Source: Fistularia commersonii (lineage: Eukaryota; Chordata; Actinopteri; Syngnathiformes; Fistulariidae). Taken from it: a stretch of DNA of 64,000 nucleotides. Positions 12,508 through 25,489 of the stretch are shown piece by piece. The first letter of the stretch is position 1. Every line of letters begins with the position of its first letter. The stretch covers positions 10,828,501 through 10,892,500 of the forward strand of contig JBBMNZ010000013.1 in the NCBI GenBank assembly GCA_037954325.1, read 5' to 3'. The translations under genes and the position numbers were made by a program. The notes under the pieces were generated by a model. It did not search any database, was not told where the DNA came from, and worked only from the letters and a program-made list of their open reading frames with translations.

Positions 12508-15500
12508 TTGATTTGTGCTAGAGGTAAGTGATCGCATGAGATTAGTGGTGACTACCTTGTGTACTGCACGGAAATATTATCAAATTTATGGTAAGATGTG
12601 TTCCATCTTTCATTTGAGTATTCCAGAACAATCAAGTGATGATGGTGATGAGCAGCCAGTTATAGTTGCTGATGTTGGGAAAGAAGAAGAATGTAAGTCA
12701 ATAGCCTCTCACAACGGCAGGATAATGTTGATTCTTTGTCATTAGAACCCTGCCATGTATTACTAGAACATCCATTAAGAAGACAACGAAATACTGTCAT
12801 CCTGTTTACTCTGTATCTACTCTAAATGACATTGACTAACAGCAGTAATGGAGCAGTTGGGAGAACAGACAACTTCTGTTTTATGAGCAAACATGGCTCT
12901 AAAATGTCATGGAGCTATTGACTTGATGGTTGTTTTTCTTTCATCGGTGGTTAAAATAATAGGCTGTGTAATGTAAATTGACATTTATTTGTATAACCCG
13001 TGGTGTCTTTGTGTGAAGGACAAATTATTTAGCCCTGCACAGAAAAGTTTGTCTTCTTAATACATCAATTGTAGCAAAAATCTCTAAAATTTCAAAACTT
13101 CCCCCTTGCTGTGTACATGGGTATTTACTTTTTAATAACTTCCATTACGTTTTAATGTCGAATTCTTGTCGACATCTTCTTGTCTTGCCAACTTGAATTT
13201 CTTCACTTGAAGAAGTTTTCAACCCGCATCTCAGAGGTTTCTTCAGTTCATCTTGCAAATAACATTCATTTCTCAATTTGACATTTACACTGATGGATAG
13301 AACATACTGCAGGCTGATAGTCATATCCCAGGAATGTACTGAATTACTGCATACTGGCTATGAAAAACAGCAGGGAGCTTGTATTTCTCAAGATACTGTA
13401 CATGTTCAGCAAGGTCTTGCAACACCCCAGGAAATTCCGATCACTATATTTTCATAACCCTTCCATCCCCAAATAAGTATTTCAGCATGCTGTTTTTTGT
13501 TTCTTGATCAAGCATCAGAAGTCCTATCCAGGACGCACGTATCAGACGCTGTGTGTCTTGTGAAACTGCGATGTTTTATATCCCTCATCACCGCTGACTG
13601 GGTAAAAAAGCATTTCACTGAGCAGCCCAACATCTGACCACCTATGTCTCCCTTGACAGAACATCCTCTCCACAACAATGAGCTACTTAGACTGCCAGAA
13701 AACACAATGCTTGTGTAAAGAATAGAGGTAAAAAGACAAGTTCAATGAGGGGAGAATGGATGACAAAAGGTAGGAAGAGCAAAGGGGGGGATTGAATTTG
13801 ATATTGAACAGATGTAATACAGGTTGAAACCCAATGAATAAAGATATCACATTTTGCACCATAAAGCTGAGTTGAAATAATGGAAATAAAACCCTAATTA
13901 AAGAAATGATCAGTGCTGTGTCACCATTTGTAAAGGCAGACACATGTATGAGAGGGTGTATAGCCACAAACAGGTGGAATAAGAATGTGTGCCAACTTGT
14001 CAGTTGAGTATAAAGGAAATACATCAACTCTCTTTGAATAACTTGATGATCTTTAAGAAAATCTTCAATGATATGGAAATAGCTGAATAAATCAAGGATC
14101 AAGGGTGAGGCAAGAATAGTAAAAGGTAAATGAGAAAATGTCTGAAGATTTATCAATGCAAGTAAGCTCATTGCTTGTCTTAAATTAAGATCCAAAGTGA
14201 GCCAGTGAAGGGCTAAGGAAGGTTTACATATATTTACATATTTACATATATACATATATACATATTTATATGCATATATGTATATATATACTTTAAGTCA
14301 GTTCCTTTGGACCCTCTCTTCTGACCAACAGTCGGTCTAATTCAGAACTTTAATTACGCATTTATTTTGGTGACATTGATATAGCGAGCTAAAAATGAAT
14401 AGATGCCCATTTAAATATTTTTTTCCAATCAACAAAGGCCACTCCTCTCTTTAAGACGTTCCCCAGCACAACCCTGTTTTACCAAGAATCAAGAATTGGT
14501 CGGCTTTATCATGAGTGTGTGTGTGTGATGATGGTACAGGTGGTGATGATGATAATACAACCAATTTCTTCTATGAAAATACTATCATTTACATTTATGT
14601 TATCCCTATGACAGTATGATCTATATATCAAATGTTCCTGCAAGGGGCACTCAATATAAAACATTTTATTTCATAATTAATTCATAAACATTTAATTTTA
14701 ATTACTTTTCCCAAAGCCATTGTAAATGGCTGAAACATTGGCATCTGTACACACTTGCATACAGTTCTGGGAAAATTACTCTTTGACTTTGCATTAGGCT
14801 GCTGGGTATTCTTTAAAAGAAATTACACAAATAAATGCAAGTGATATATTTTTTCATATTTCTTAACCTAGATTGGTTGTGATCTCTGCACCATTGCTAA
14901 TTAATCCAAACAATTTTGTCTCCACAGGCAAAGACCAGTGTTTGAATGATTTAGAACGTGGCTTAGCTTTGGTTCTCTTCTTTTGTCTGACAAAACATTT
15001 GCTCTTCTATCATCTAGTCGTTGTTTATAGTGTGACTGGCAATTTGAGATGCACGAATGGAGTTTGTGCTGAGAAATGTTTGTGTAGTGATTGTTTTCCA
15101 AGTCAGCATTCTGTTTGCAGGTTTAAAGAACCAAAAGGTATTTATTTGACATTTTTTCAAGGATCTTATCTCCAAATACAATTGGTACGACGGACACAGG
15201 CCATTTACCTGCATGCTAACGAGTATGCAAAGGGTTCCAAATTTGTTAAAGTTCGAATGAGAGTGAAAAAAACCTTCCTCTACTGAGAAATGCAATTCAT
15301 TTGCTTCATAGTTAGTATATGTCACAATGCTTTGAGCTCAAAGAAGATAAAACTGGCAGTTTTTTGTTTAAATATTTCATACATTTTAGAATTATTGTCT
15401 TATCATTTGTAACACTTGTCCAGAGCTGATATTTATCATCAATTCGTGCATCTATTGCCGAATGTATCTCTCTCCTTCAACTTACTGGAGACCCTTGGGT

Positions 15501-16405
15501 GAGTTCTCAACTTATTTATATCCACGGACATAAAAAAATTGCAGCAATCAAATTTATATTATCACAGAAAACATTGGTTAAAAATATAGTCAACATCAAT
15601 AATATTTTAGCATATTTTAATAGGAAAGCCTGGTTGCTCTGTTAAAAAAAACAACAAAAAAAAATGTGTATGTGTATGGATGTGCAAGGATGTGTGTGAC
15701 ACAGTCGTCTGGAAGAAAACTTGTCTAGTAGCTGCTCCCTACAGGAACCTGACTAAGGTAATGCAAGTGCTGAGTAGGTCAGCTTTGATATGGATTTGGG
15801 ATTGGAAGGTTTTATAATGCACTTCAACTCTCCATCTATTCTTACCTTCAGGCAATTTTGAATCACTGGGTAACCAATCTTGCCTGTTTGTAGGAGAAAA
15901 TGCAAATCAGGAGATTATACTCACTAACGGCCTAAAAAAAAATCTACATGCGAGGTGGCAGTGTTATACATTGCAAAACACAGAGTGCTCACTCAACATT
16001 ACAGCTCTAGCAATTGAAAATACCTTTCTCCAAAACAGAAGGCTCAACCTAATTTGGCAGGGTAATTTTTTCTCTCTTGTGAGTCTTGTCAGTCTGGCAT
16101 TTAAAATTTTTCTAATCAGAGTCACTTCTCCATAGGCAAATCATCACCGAGGCATTGTCAGCTGAAAGGTCTAACACTTGAGTATGAGAACTCATAAATA
16201 AGCATCATCATACTTCTAACATTAAAAGGTCTTCCTAGAGAGAACAAGCCATGGCTGTTATATCGGTTGTTTCTTATAAGTAACAATGCTTGACTAGTGA
16301 AGGTTTGTTGTTTTTTGTATAACAATATCACTAAACAATTAAACATGGAACATTATATCCACATATTAAGTCTGAAAAGGAGGACGTAAAGGTGAAGATC
16401 AAAAC
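12508..16405. other. Non-coding DNA, AT-rich, no confirmed gene
   Basis: Open frames of 190 codons (13683-14255, minus) and 137 codons (14873-15286, plus) occur. Neither has a recognisable domain, a good start context or supporting splice structure, and the longer one is a leucine/phenylalanine-rich translation of the strand opposite a purine-rich stretch. 14226-14292 is a TA/CATA-rich low-complexity run. No transposon was recognised. Confidence 0.5.
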
Positions 16406-16406
16406 T

Positions 16407-16636
16407 GTTTATGTGCAGAGAGAGAATAGTGAATATGTAGGTGGAAGGATGCCGGGATTTGAGCTACCAGGAAGGAGGCCTAGAGGAACATCAGAGGAGA
16501 TTTATGGATGCAGTGAAAAAGGGCTGATGAGGTTAGTTGGTGTGAGAGAAGAGGAGCCAGAGAATAGGGTGGATGGGAGCACATGATTTGCTGTGGCGAC
16601 CCCTAGGGGGAACAGCTAAGCGAAAATGGAGAAGAT
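16407..16636 (+). mobile_element. RTE-type LINE (non-Rex3 family), 5'-truncated 3' end
   Basis: The 3' terminus of a second fish RTE-like family. It has the peptide series SEYVGGRMPGFELPGRRPRG in one frame, where the family has YIGRRMLELELPGRRSRGRPKRRFMD. This is followed by the highly conserved terminal nucleotide block GCTGTGGCGACCCCTA and a degenerate AGCTAAGCGAAAATGGAGAAG tail. Only about 230 bases remain. The same terminal block recurs at 32215, 34835, 36840 and 63315. Confidence 0.8.
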
Positions 16637-17194
16637 AGTTAATAGTTGGTGAAGAAATAATTAACATATAAATATCGTAGCTTTTCAAAGATATGGCTGT
16701 GCTAATAAGTAGTGAGTCAAGTCAAGTGTTTCTACTCACCATGAAATCACGTATGAACCCTGATAAATTAATGTATTTTCACATGATGCAGTAATAAAAA
16801 CAGCACTGAACAGTTAATAACTAGAGTAAGGAAATTGAACATGTATGTGTGAGGTTTTAAGAAATACATCATGTACTAATGTCCATTGAAATGCTTGTAT
16901 AAGTGTCTATAAAGACAATGTAGTAAATAACTTTGTGTTAAAATGTAATTGAATTATAAAACTCAGCATTCCAGAACAGGAGATTATAATCTTTTATAAT
17001 GAAAATATTAAATAGAAGGTCATTTTCTAGAAATTGACTTGCACAAAATTTCACTGTCTATAATCATCCTTGTAACTCTTTTGGAGCAGGAAAAGTTTTG
17101 TTTGTCTGATTCTTTTTTAAAATTCTATTTGCTGTATACTGTACGTTGTTTCACTCTTTACAGGCTTAAAATAAAAATCTCAAACATAAAATCT

Positions 17195-17887
17195 TTACCT
17201 TTCAGATGTTCCCTTCAAGGTTCGCCACAGCGGATCATCTGCCTCGAGCTAACCCGATTAACCTCATGTCCTTTTTCATTATATCCATAAATATCCCCCT
17301 TGGTCTTCCTCAAGGCCGCATTCCTGGCATTTCCATACTAGGCATCCCTCTACCCATATAATCACTATCTCTCTGTACATGTTCAAGCCATCTTGGGGCC
17401 TCTCTGACTTTATCTCAAAAACATCTAACCTTACCATCCTAGTCATGGACTCATTCCTGATCCGATCCATTCTAGTAAATCCCAAAGAGAGTCTCCTCTT
17501 TTTCATCCTCTCATTCACACAAATTTATTCTGTCTTGTGGCAGCTAATGTTCATTTTTCTCCTTTTCAGCGCATACCTCTACCTCTTTAGAGGCTCTCAC
17601 TACAGATGACAATGTCATCTGCAAACATTACGGTCCATGGAGATTCCTGTCTAACCTCATCTGTCAACTTATCCATCACCACAGCAGGCAAGATGGGATT
17701 GAGAGCCGATCCTACATTCAGAGGCACATCCACCCTGTACTCCTCTATCAACATTCTCAAAGCAAATACTGCATCTGTAGTATTCCTTCTTGGCATAAAA
17801 CCATACATCTGCTCATTGATGTCTAGTTTCCACGACTCTTTCCTATAACTTCATTGTATGGCTCATCAACTTTATTTCTTTATGTAA
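17195..17887 (-). mobile_element. RTE-type LINE fragment with partial reverse transcriptase
   Basis: In reverse orientation, the 3' terminal block lies at 17220 (TTCGCCACAGCGGATC). It is followed rightwards by the post-RT region (TRMDRIRNES near 17465) and then a reverse-transcriptase segment at 17587-17808. That frame reads MYGFMPRRNTTDAVFALRML, then after a deletion VVMDKLTDEVRQESPW and the intact catalytic box MFADDIVICSE. The section between the fingers and palm (about EKYREGQ to GSALNP) is deleted. The match ends near 17887. The box is intact, but the element is too deleted to be active. Confidence 0.85.
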
Positions 17888-19380
17888 CCCACCTAAAAGC
17901 CACAAGGAGTACTACACAGGTTAAGTTATTCAGTAGAATGAATGAAGAAACAAAACTTATGTGCTTTGTATATATGTCCTTTTACTCAGTTATAATTCAG
18001 TTAAAATTGAGCATTCATATGATAATTTCTGACACAAACAATGGAGACTACAAGGATGGACAAACTAACATGAAAGCAATATAAGTGTAACCGATCAGCC
18101 GTGGCTGCAACACCCCAGAGGAAATTCCAAGTATTACACTTACATCCCAACCATAAACAACCAAACTTTTTTGGGAATTCACTCCAAACAAAACGTATCC
18201 AGATAACAATGGCAAGTGATATTCACTACTCAGCAACAGGAGTCTTGTCACAAAAGCAGGAGCCACACTCCCTTACACCACAGCACACATGAGCGATGCA
18301 AATATTCAGTCTACTGCTCCCTATAAGTTCCCCGACCACAGCATAGACCAAAATAAATATAGAAATAATAGGACAGAGAAATAAACACAATAATGATGTG
18401 GAGGTGGTTTCACAATATAGCTGAATGGCGAGCGCCCAATGGCCTACAGATTAAAACATACTAAACATCACTAGGTTGAGTGTTTTTAATTGTTATAACC
18501 TCAGAATAATGGTGGGAAAAAAAACAGTGGTTAAACTAACTGTCTTGACTTCTGTAGCTTGCCTAGCTTTCCGTCCTAGGTCAGTGCAAGGAAATGGTTA
18601 GTAACCTTTGTAAAGTTCAGTCCCTCAGGAATGTTGTTCTAAAGTGCCGTTTCCACTCTGTTTCATGTTCAACTGAATTTGAGTCACTAAAATCCAAGAA
18701 GATAACTCTGTCTTGGCGTGCTCTTTTCTCACCGCTGGCACAGCTAAGTTTTACAGGACCTTGCCTTTTGGTGTTTGCGGCGTGAATGCAGTTTAAAAGA
18801 ACAAAGAGGAATCCTGCGCTGCAAGCTACCGGTGTCACATCATGTGACATCACCATAGGGGTACCTAAAAATTAAAGGGCCAGCAATTCTTGTCACATAT
18901 TCACATATTTGTCTTAGTTTTCAAGGGCACCATGCCGGGGACAGCTAAATCCATGGTTTGAAAAACTGACTGGGAGAAATTAAATATATCAAACATTGGT
19001 GCCCCTCCCGGTGTTGGGTTGTTGACAGTGGCAACTGAAAAGGGTTTGAATGCTGGTTTGCTCGTGCTCGCCTTGGACATCTTTAGTCTTCCAAGAAGTT
19101 GCTTGGACTCGATGCTGATTCTTGTTCCACATCAGGGGAAGCCTGGGCAGCAACATCCTCATCTATGGGTGACATTGGATCCTCTTGGATGACCTCTGGA
19201 GCAACTGGTAGGAATTGGCGGCTGGTCATAGATCTCACCTTGCGGTTCTGTAAGATAAGGCAGCAGCACCGTTTGGTCGCTGGGTACTTGTTGCAGTCAC
19301 ATGGTCTCCTCCCCCTCGTCACTTGAAAGTCTCTCCTTCTCAGTCCTCTGGTTACATGCTGACTGCCCCAAGGGCATCTC
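17888..19380. other. Non-coding DNA, nothing firmly recognised
   Basis: No gene is seen. Around 18105-18129 there is a short sequence nearly shared with 13418-13439. The segment 19080-19330 has overlapping short frames on both strands and is GC-richer. It may be a degraded leader of the Rex3 copy that follows, but I could not align it confidently. Confidence 0.45.
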
Positions 19381-20196
19381 TGTAGGTTGCCCCACTTGGG
19401 CGGGTATTACTTTACACAGTAAACCAGCTCTATACCTTCAGTGGTGTCCTTGAGGGGTCATGGGAGTTTGCCCAACTAGTCTACATTTGTTTTGTCGATC
19501 TGGATCTTGTCTGGGGTGCACTGGGAATATGGGGTACCAAGCCCCGTCATACAGGCTGTTCGAACCAGTGTTGGAGCTTGGTCTGCTTTGACTGTCCCAG
19601 GGCTGCCCTTTGTCACCGATTCTATTCATGACTTTTATGGACAGAATTTCTAGGTGCAGCCAGGGTGTTGGGGATACGGTTTGGTGGCCACAGCATTGAG
19701 TCTCTGCTTTCTGCAGATGATGTCATTCTGTTGGCTCCAGGCCACGATCTCCAGTTCTCACTGGAACAGATCGTAGCCGAGTGCGAAGCGGCTTGGATGA
19801 GGATCAGCACCTCCAAATCTGAGACTATGGTGCTCAACTGGACCTGGGTTGAATGCGCACTCTGCGTCGGTAAAAAGGTCCTGCCCCAAGTGGAGGAGTT
19901 CAAGTGTCTCCGGGTCTTGTTCAGGACTGAGGGAAGTATGGAGCAGGAGATGACAGGTGGATTGCTGCAGCGTCTGCTGTGATGTGAACTCTGTACTGGT
20001 CTGTCGTGGTGAAGACGGCGCTGGAGAGACTATGTCTCTTGGCTGCCTTGGGATTCCAACAGAAGAGCTTGACCATGTGGCTGTGGAGAGGGAAGTCTGG
20101 ACCCCTCTGCTCCGGCTGCTGCCTTTGCGACCCAACTTTGGATAAGCGGTGGTGGATGGATGGATGGATGGATGGATGGATGGATGGATGGATGGA
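19381..20196 (+). mobile_element. Rex3 LINE, best-preserved RT palm in the window, GGAT tail
   Basis: At 19599-19619 it contains the conserved Rex3 string CAGGGCTGCCCTTTGTCACCG, the published fish Rex3 primer site as I recall it. It continues with FMDRISR-type coding and the frame 19665-19982: GIRFGGHSIESLLSADDVIL, then ECEAAWMRISTSKSE, then QVEEFK. The catalytic F-A-D-D appears as S-A-D-D. A deletion near 20015 joins the region after SVVVK to the far 3' end (RDYVSWL-type, then the LRLLPL-type ending), followed by GGATAAGCGGTGG and eleven GGAT units to 20196. The element is frameshifted and incomplete. Confidence 0.85.
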
Positions 20197-20399
20197 CATT
20201 TCCAGCATATCTTTCCTTTACTGCCCCTTTTCTCATTAGCATAATGTCCTTACTGAACTACCTGTGTCTCATCTTTGTCAATTAGACCATGTCTAACTAT
20301 CAGGATATTAACACTTTGAATCTTTCAATTATTCTGTTTCAAGTATGCTTGTGAATGTCCTTTCAGTTGAGACATCAAGTATTCTCCTACCTGTCTCTG

Positions 20400-20845
20400 A
20401 TCAAATTTCCTTCAGCTGTCCAGTCACCTGGAAGCACCTCCTAATCACTTAGAGTCTGTCTCAACTCATCACCTTAAAACCATATGACAGCCCTCCTTTT
20501 CCCCTTCCACCACTTCTTCCTCTGCTTTGCATTTGTCCTTTTCATCCTCCTTGACATTAGAGCAACTCTACATACCAAAATCCTATGCTGTCTGGCTACT
20601 CTCACCTACCACTAGTGTGCAGTCAGTGATCTCCGTCAGATGACATCATCTATCCAAGATGTAGACCACCTGTGTGCACCTGCCTCCAGTCTATATGTTA
20701 CCCTATGTCCCTGCCTCTTCTGGTAGAGGGTATTTACTCCAGCCATTTCCATCTTTTTGCATAATATACTACCATTTGCCCCTCCATCTTCCTATCCTGG
20801 ATACTGAACCTGCCCATTACCTTTTAATGACCTCAGCCAGAGCTC
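20400..20845 (-). mobile_element. RTE-type LINE fragment, endonuclease-to-linker region
   Basis: Reading the minus strand from 20840 downward gives a degraded version of the non-Rex3 RTE family's endonuclease end. It has MVVYYAKRWKWLE near 20780 (family VDFAKRMEMAVVNTYF), then an H-R-V-T-Y-like stretch and a Q-V-D-Y-I-like stretch. Further down, near 20490-20560, it matches the KWWKLKKEDC-type linker found also at 32355. Stops and shifts occur throughout. Identification is by pattern only. Confidence 0.55.
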
Positions 20846-20905
20846 ATCATACAAGGATGATGTGGGACTACTTGAGGCTTACTACCAGGACATTCCTCTT
20901 CTCTC
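20846..20905 (+). mobile_element. Small LINE fragment (same family as 25490)
   Basis: The string GCTCATCATACAAGGATGAT and the following TGGGACTAC closely match 25505-25535, where the downstream peptide is a LINE reverse-transcriptase C-terminal region. Only about 60 bases remain before a CA microsatellite. Confidence 0.45.
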
Positions 20906-20917
20906 CCTGTTTACAAA

Positions 20918-20925
20918 CACACACA

Positions 20926-20968
<43 letters not shown>
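20918..20968. repeat. (CA)n microsatellite
   Basis: About 25 CA units with one CT interruption near 20928. Confidence 0.97.
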
Positions 20969-20972
<4 letters not shown>

Positions 20973-22195
20973 TGCATGGATGTGAAGATCTTGGCACCTC
21001 TCTCCGAGGCAATGCATAATCTACTGATCTCTACTGCTTGATCTTTATGGGCTCCCTGGGAAGTGTAACAAAACCCTGCTTACGCAAGTAGGAACCATTG
21101 TTTAACCTTGAATGGCCACTGGTCAATGGCAGGTTTAAACATTGAAAGACAGAAAACTGTGGCCACCTGGATTTACACATCCGGCTCTAATGAATTCAAT
21201 GCCCCTGTTTTTGGCAAAGGGAGGGAGGCAGAGCACGTGAAGAAGGGCTAACCCTAACTTTAATACAAATATAAAACTCAGAAAAATACCATTGTCAAGC
21301 AGGCTACTAAGATAATAATGTGCTCAATAGTCTTTTTGGCCCAGTGATATTTTTTCAACTGAGAACTCAACTAAGGCTTAGCTCTTTTAACCTGAAGCAG
21401 TCCTGCAAGGTAGTTATGGCTATGTCTATCATCTCAAATTGTATAGAAATTGGCATTTGGAATTCAGGGAAAGAATCAAACACACATAATTCTAGTTATC
21501 ACTTGTCACTGTGCCATCAAAATTATTCTGAAATATACAGTTTCAGGCAAAAATAATAGTATGACGTTGTTTTGATTAGCTGCAAAGCAAATGCCAGATA
21601 CACAGCTGGTTTGAAAGACTACTTGTAACTTAAAACCATGTTGTCTTTAATACATTACAAAACAATGGAAAAACTGCTCACTCTAAAGAAACTCACTAAG
21701 AGATAGCTGATGTGACAATCTCAGGAACACATTTGTGGTCGTCTTTCTGCTCGCGCCTCATTTTTGCACCCATCTGTGCTTCTCCCTGCATCATCTCTCA
21801 GGTTATCCACCAATATCCGTGCATCAGATGCTCCTCCAAGGCGCCTCATGGCTTTGGCTGTGAGTCTTTCAAACAAGTGCAGCTGTCCTGGCAAGATGCC
21901 TGAAGTAAAGCTCTGATCTGGCTATACAGGAGGCTGTTGTCTCTGCAGTCCTCCTTTGCTTTCTGCTCACATGTCAAGACACTGAACTACTCATTGTGTC
22001 CAGGGAAAATCCAATTTGTATTGAGGGGTTTGCTGAAGCAAAAATATAATGGCCAAGTTGAATTTTATAATTTTCATTTTAAAATATATTTGGATTGACA
22101 GGCAGTCTGGCTTGAAAGATGTACTTGATATATAAACTTGAATTATTACCAAACCAGAAACCAGTAGAGATTTGCTCAATGCATGTTTTTTTTTT
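20969..22195. other. Non-coding DNA, nothing recognised
   Basis: AT-rich, no open frame above 78 codons and no recognised repeat. Confidence 0.5.
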
Positions 22196-22199
22196 TTTT

Positions 22200-22900
22200 A
22201 AATTAAGATAAGAATCAGAATCAGGCCAACTTGGAAAAAAAACAAGGAATTTGATACTTGGTTGACATTGCTCACTGTACGTGGAAGTAAAGAGAATCAG
22301 TGGAGGAAATGAGTGAAGAAAAAATATAAATATATTAGTATGTGCAAAACAGGCATTATATTTAGAAATATTTACAAAATGTACAAAAATGTGCTACAGT
22401 AGTACAAAAGAACAGGGGGGGGGTGTACAGTATGGGTACTTTTTGACAGGATGAGGAAAGACAACAGAAACAAAAGGGAGTTAAACTTTATTCCTCAACC
22501 CCTGAACCAAAACTGACCAAGGAACACAGTGTACCAGAAAACACTGAGGGCCCGACTCCATGCAAGTCATCAGAGTAAGGTAACTTCCAAAAAAGTACTC
22601 TGTTGTTTGCCATGAGGGTTCATGTAGTGATGCAAGGTGCGCAAGCATAAATTGTGTTGAGGATAGTAGATATCTTAATGAATGTACATTCAGCATTTTT
22701 AGTGTAGATAGATTGTTTTCACAAGGTGAAAAACTGTGGCAAGCCCTGGTTTAGAGGAAGGGGCTGAGGCTGAGGTATTTTTGATGATGCCGGCTGAAGT
22801 CCTATTACCTATCACGACAGACATGGATCTGCCAGTTAGGAAGTGCAGGAGCCAGTCACAGAGGGTGTGGAGCATGCCGAGGCTGGACATTTTGTGGAAC
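22200..22900 (-). mobile_element. Probable Rex1/CR1-like LINE remnant, antisense
   Basis: The minus frame 22699-22890 reads LGMLHTLCDWLLHFLTGR followed by VVIGNRTS, resembling the CR1-group reverse-transcriptase stretch (LG...LCNWI.DFLTGR...V.IG...TS). At 22205-22260 the string ATCAGAATCAGGCC...AAGGAATTTG resembles the antisense 3' end of a common fish retroposon. What lies between is too decayed to align. A poly-G run occurs at 22413-22421. Confidence 0.45.
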
Positions 22901-25085
22901 TGGTCTGATTATATTGTTAAGAGAGAGCAGGGATAAGGGAGGGGGTGGGGGTGTGTGACTTACCTCTGTGCTGTTGTTGGAGGTATTGAAGTTGGGCTAA
23001 GAGGTGTTGAAGTTGTCCGGCAGGCTATTTGCTGGGCTACTTATGCTAGTGGGGGTCTTGTAGTCCGTGTTGTGCTGTTGGCTTTGCCACATCTGCCCAG
23101 GGTCAGCAGTAGAGTAGAAGCTGTAGAAGCCTTATGGAAAATAATTTATTACTGTTCCTAGAGAAGTTCTAGAGGTTGTAGATAGGTTCGTATAGCTACA
23201 CACTAAAATCTCTTAGTCTGTGAACACTGACGAACAAAGTGGACACACATATTGCTTAGGCAAACTGTGTTTGTATAAAAGGTCTCCAACAAAACAAACA
23301 AATAAATAAATAAATAGGCAAGTCTTTTTTTATAAAAAACAACCAGGAACTAAGACTCAGAGCTAATGATAGAATGTGGTCTTTTTTTTTTATAAAAAAA
23401 ATTGACGAAGTTCTTTTTTTTTTTTTTTTCCAAAAAGGTACAAATTGTTTCTCAATTTGAAAACAGATGACAGGAGCACCAGCTATCCTCTTCAGGGAAA
23501 TAACTTCCCTGTCTTCATCTCTCCAATAACAAGTACATTGAGGATTTCACACATGGGGCCAACAAGTATCTACAATGCTGCTGTTGGTATTACATTGGGT
23601 AACACATTCACCTTCATCTTCAGCATGCTTTCAAAAGTCTAAATATGCATTACTGGTGCTGAGTTTGGAGAGCTGCAATATTTCTTCTGGTTCAAAATTC
23701 AAGGTAATTTGGAACTATATAATTAATAGGTGCCAACTTTAATTAAAGCAATGCGTTGAGCATTAAGTGAGCATTTGTTATACTGCTATGCAGCATTACA
23801 TATGTTAATATAATGCTTAATGTAATGAACATAATGCTGTCATGATTTAAATAGTTCGTTTTAGTTGTATCCTTTCTCGTTGTCATTGCATAAAATTACT
23901 TTATGTCCCCTGATTAAAACAAAATGGGACAAATTATTGGAAGACTGTGCTGCATGTAAGGAACTGTATGTTATAAGAGCAAAACAAGTAGACTACAACA
24001 ATTACCTCCTTGGAACTCCTGCCTCTTTTTCCCTCTGGAATTCATTCCTTGAATAACAGTATAATTTGTCCAACAGAAATGAGTGTGTGTTTCCATGGCC
24101 TCAATTGAGAGTGTTCAAGGAATGTTTAAATCCCTCTGTGGTCAAATTGGAAAAATTTGCCTTTCTGAAAACAATGTTCACTAGTGCTGTTAGTATCATC
24201 GAATTCAAGGTTTGAACATCCTGGAGAGGTTGAGGTTCATCCCACTGAGAGTAATTTGAAATATGGGGCAACATTTTATGACTAACTACCCCCCAAGGAA
24301 CTAATTATTTTTAGGGAGTTTGCTGTTGAAATGAAAATATAAACTGCTCACCTATTTGGATTGTGACATTCACTACGACACTTTAATGATAGCACATTTA
24401 TAAAATATATTGCACCCGGCTTTTCACATATCTAACACTTTGTTTAACAGATTTTGATTACTTTAAGTAAACACATTTTCAAGACAAACACTCTGTCAGA
24501 AATGTAGAGGACTAACAACAATGGCCTCATCAAGAAAAACAGGCTTTCAGATTTTGAATTGTGTTGTGCTACACCTGGCAGAGACAATTAATGGAATTGT
24601 GCCATTGGTGTTTGAATTTACATCCTTCTTTTGACAAGTAAAAAAGCCATACATTGTCAATATGTAAATCACTATTCATAATTATAACCATCTGATTAAT
24701 ACTTTGATTTTCTTAGGACATATAATCTTGCCTTCAAACAGCTTTACGGAATCCCAGAAAAAAAAAAAATCCCCCATAGAATATCCTTGCAATAGAGAAT
24801 GCCATAACTTAGGACTGCTCCTCTCACAATTCTGTATAAAAAAGGGGTATCAGAGTATCTGCAACGACTATTCGGATACATCACCTGTTGCGGATTACTG
24901 TCACTTATTATTGTTGGCTTTACTGTTTACATAGAGGCAAAGTGTAGCTGTGGAAGTGAAAGATCTATCATAAACACGATTCTCTCTGTCAGACAGCTAC
25001 AAGAGAAAGGTCAGGAGCAAAGGCTGCCATTGCACCCAGTCTTCATCGAGCTGACCAAAGCTGTTCACCTGGTCAAAAGGAAAAT
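22901..25085. other. Non-coding DNA
   Basis: No gene recognised. It contains T-runs (23382-23390, 23413-23429) and an A-run at 24760. It is otherwise unremarkable AT-rich sequence. Confidence 0.5.
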
Positions 25086-25240
25086 CCATCCATCCATCCA
25101 TCTTCTGCCGTTTATCCTGCACTCAGGGTCATGGGGGATGCTGGAGCCTATCCTGGCTGTCATTGGGCGAGAAGTGAGGTAAACCCTGGACTGGTTGCCA
25201 GTCAATCACAGGAAAAGATAACGTGTCTGCCCAAACTTGT
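25086..25240 (-). repeat. SINE-family 3' fragment with CCAT tail
   Basis: Four CCAT units at 25087-25103 are followed, in antisense, by the tail block of the teleost SINE family: TTTATCCTGCACTCAGGGTC, then GCTGGAGCCTATCCTGGCTG and CCAGTCAATCACA. It corresponds to the sense-oriented fragment at 29829-29945 and the right-hand fragment at 57830. Confidence 0.7.
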
Positions 25241-25489
25241 GCTTCAGATTACAAGTTTCTTAGTGTTCTTGTTAGAAAATGCTGTTTGCTGATAATGTAG
25301 CCTTACCTACTAACTCACTCACTCACAATAAAAACATTACCTGTATTATGAGCCAAGATACAAGTACAATTTCTAATATTTCAGTTGGTGACTAAACTGT
25401 GGATGTTGTGAATAAATTATGCTAACTTGACTCTACTAGTCAGATCAACTCACACTGGAATCTGAGCCAAGTTTCTGAATAGGGAAGAA

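Noticed and set aside
14873..15325. Overlapping frames of 137 codons (plus) and 103 codons (minus)
   Set aside because: They overlap on opposite strands, and neither shows a known motif or coding signature.
16391..16655. Possible target duplication GGTGAAGA around the RTE fragment at 16407
   Set aside because: Only eight bases and offset from both element ends; likely chance.
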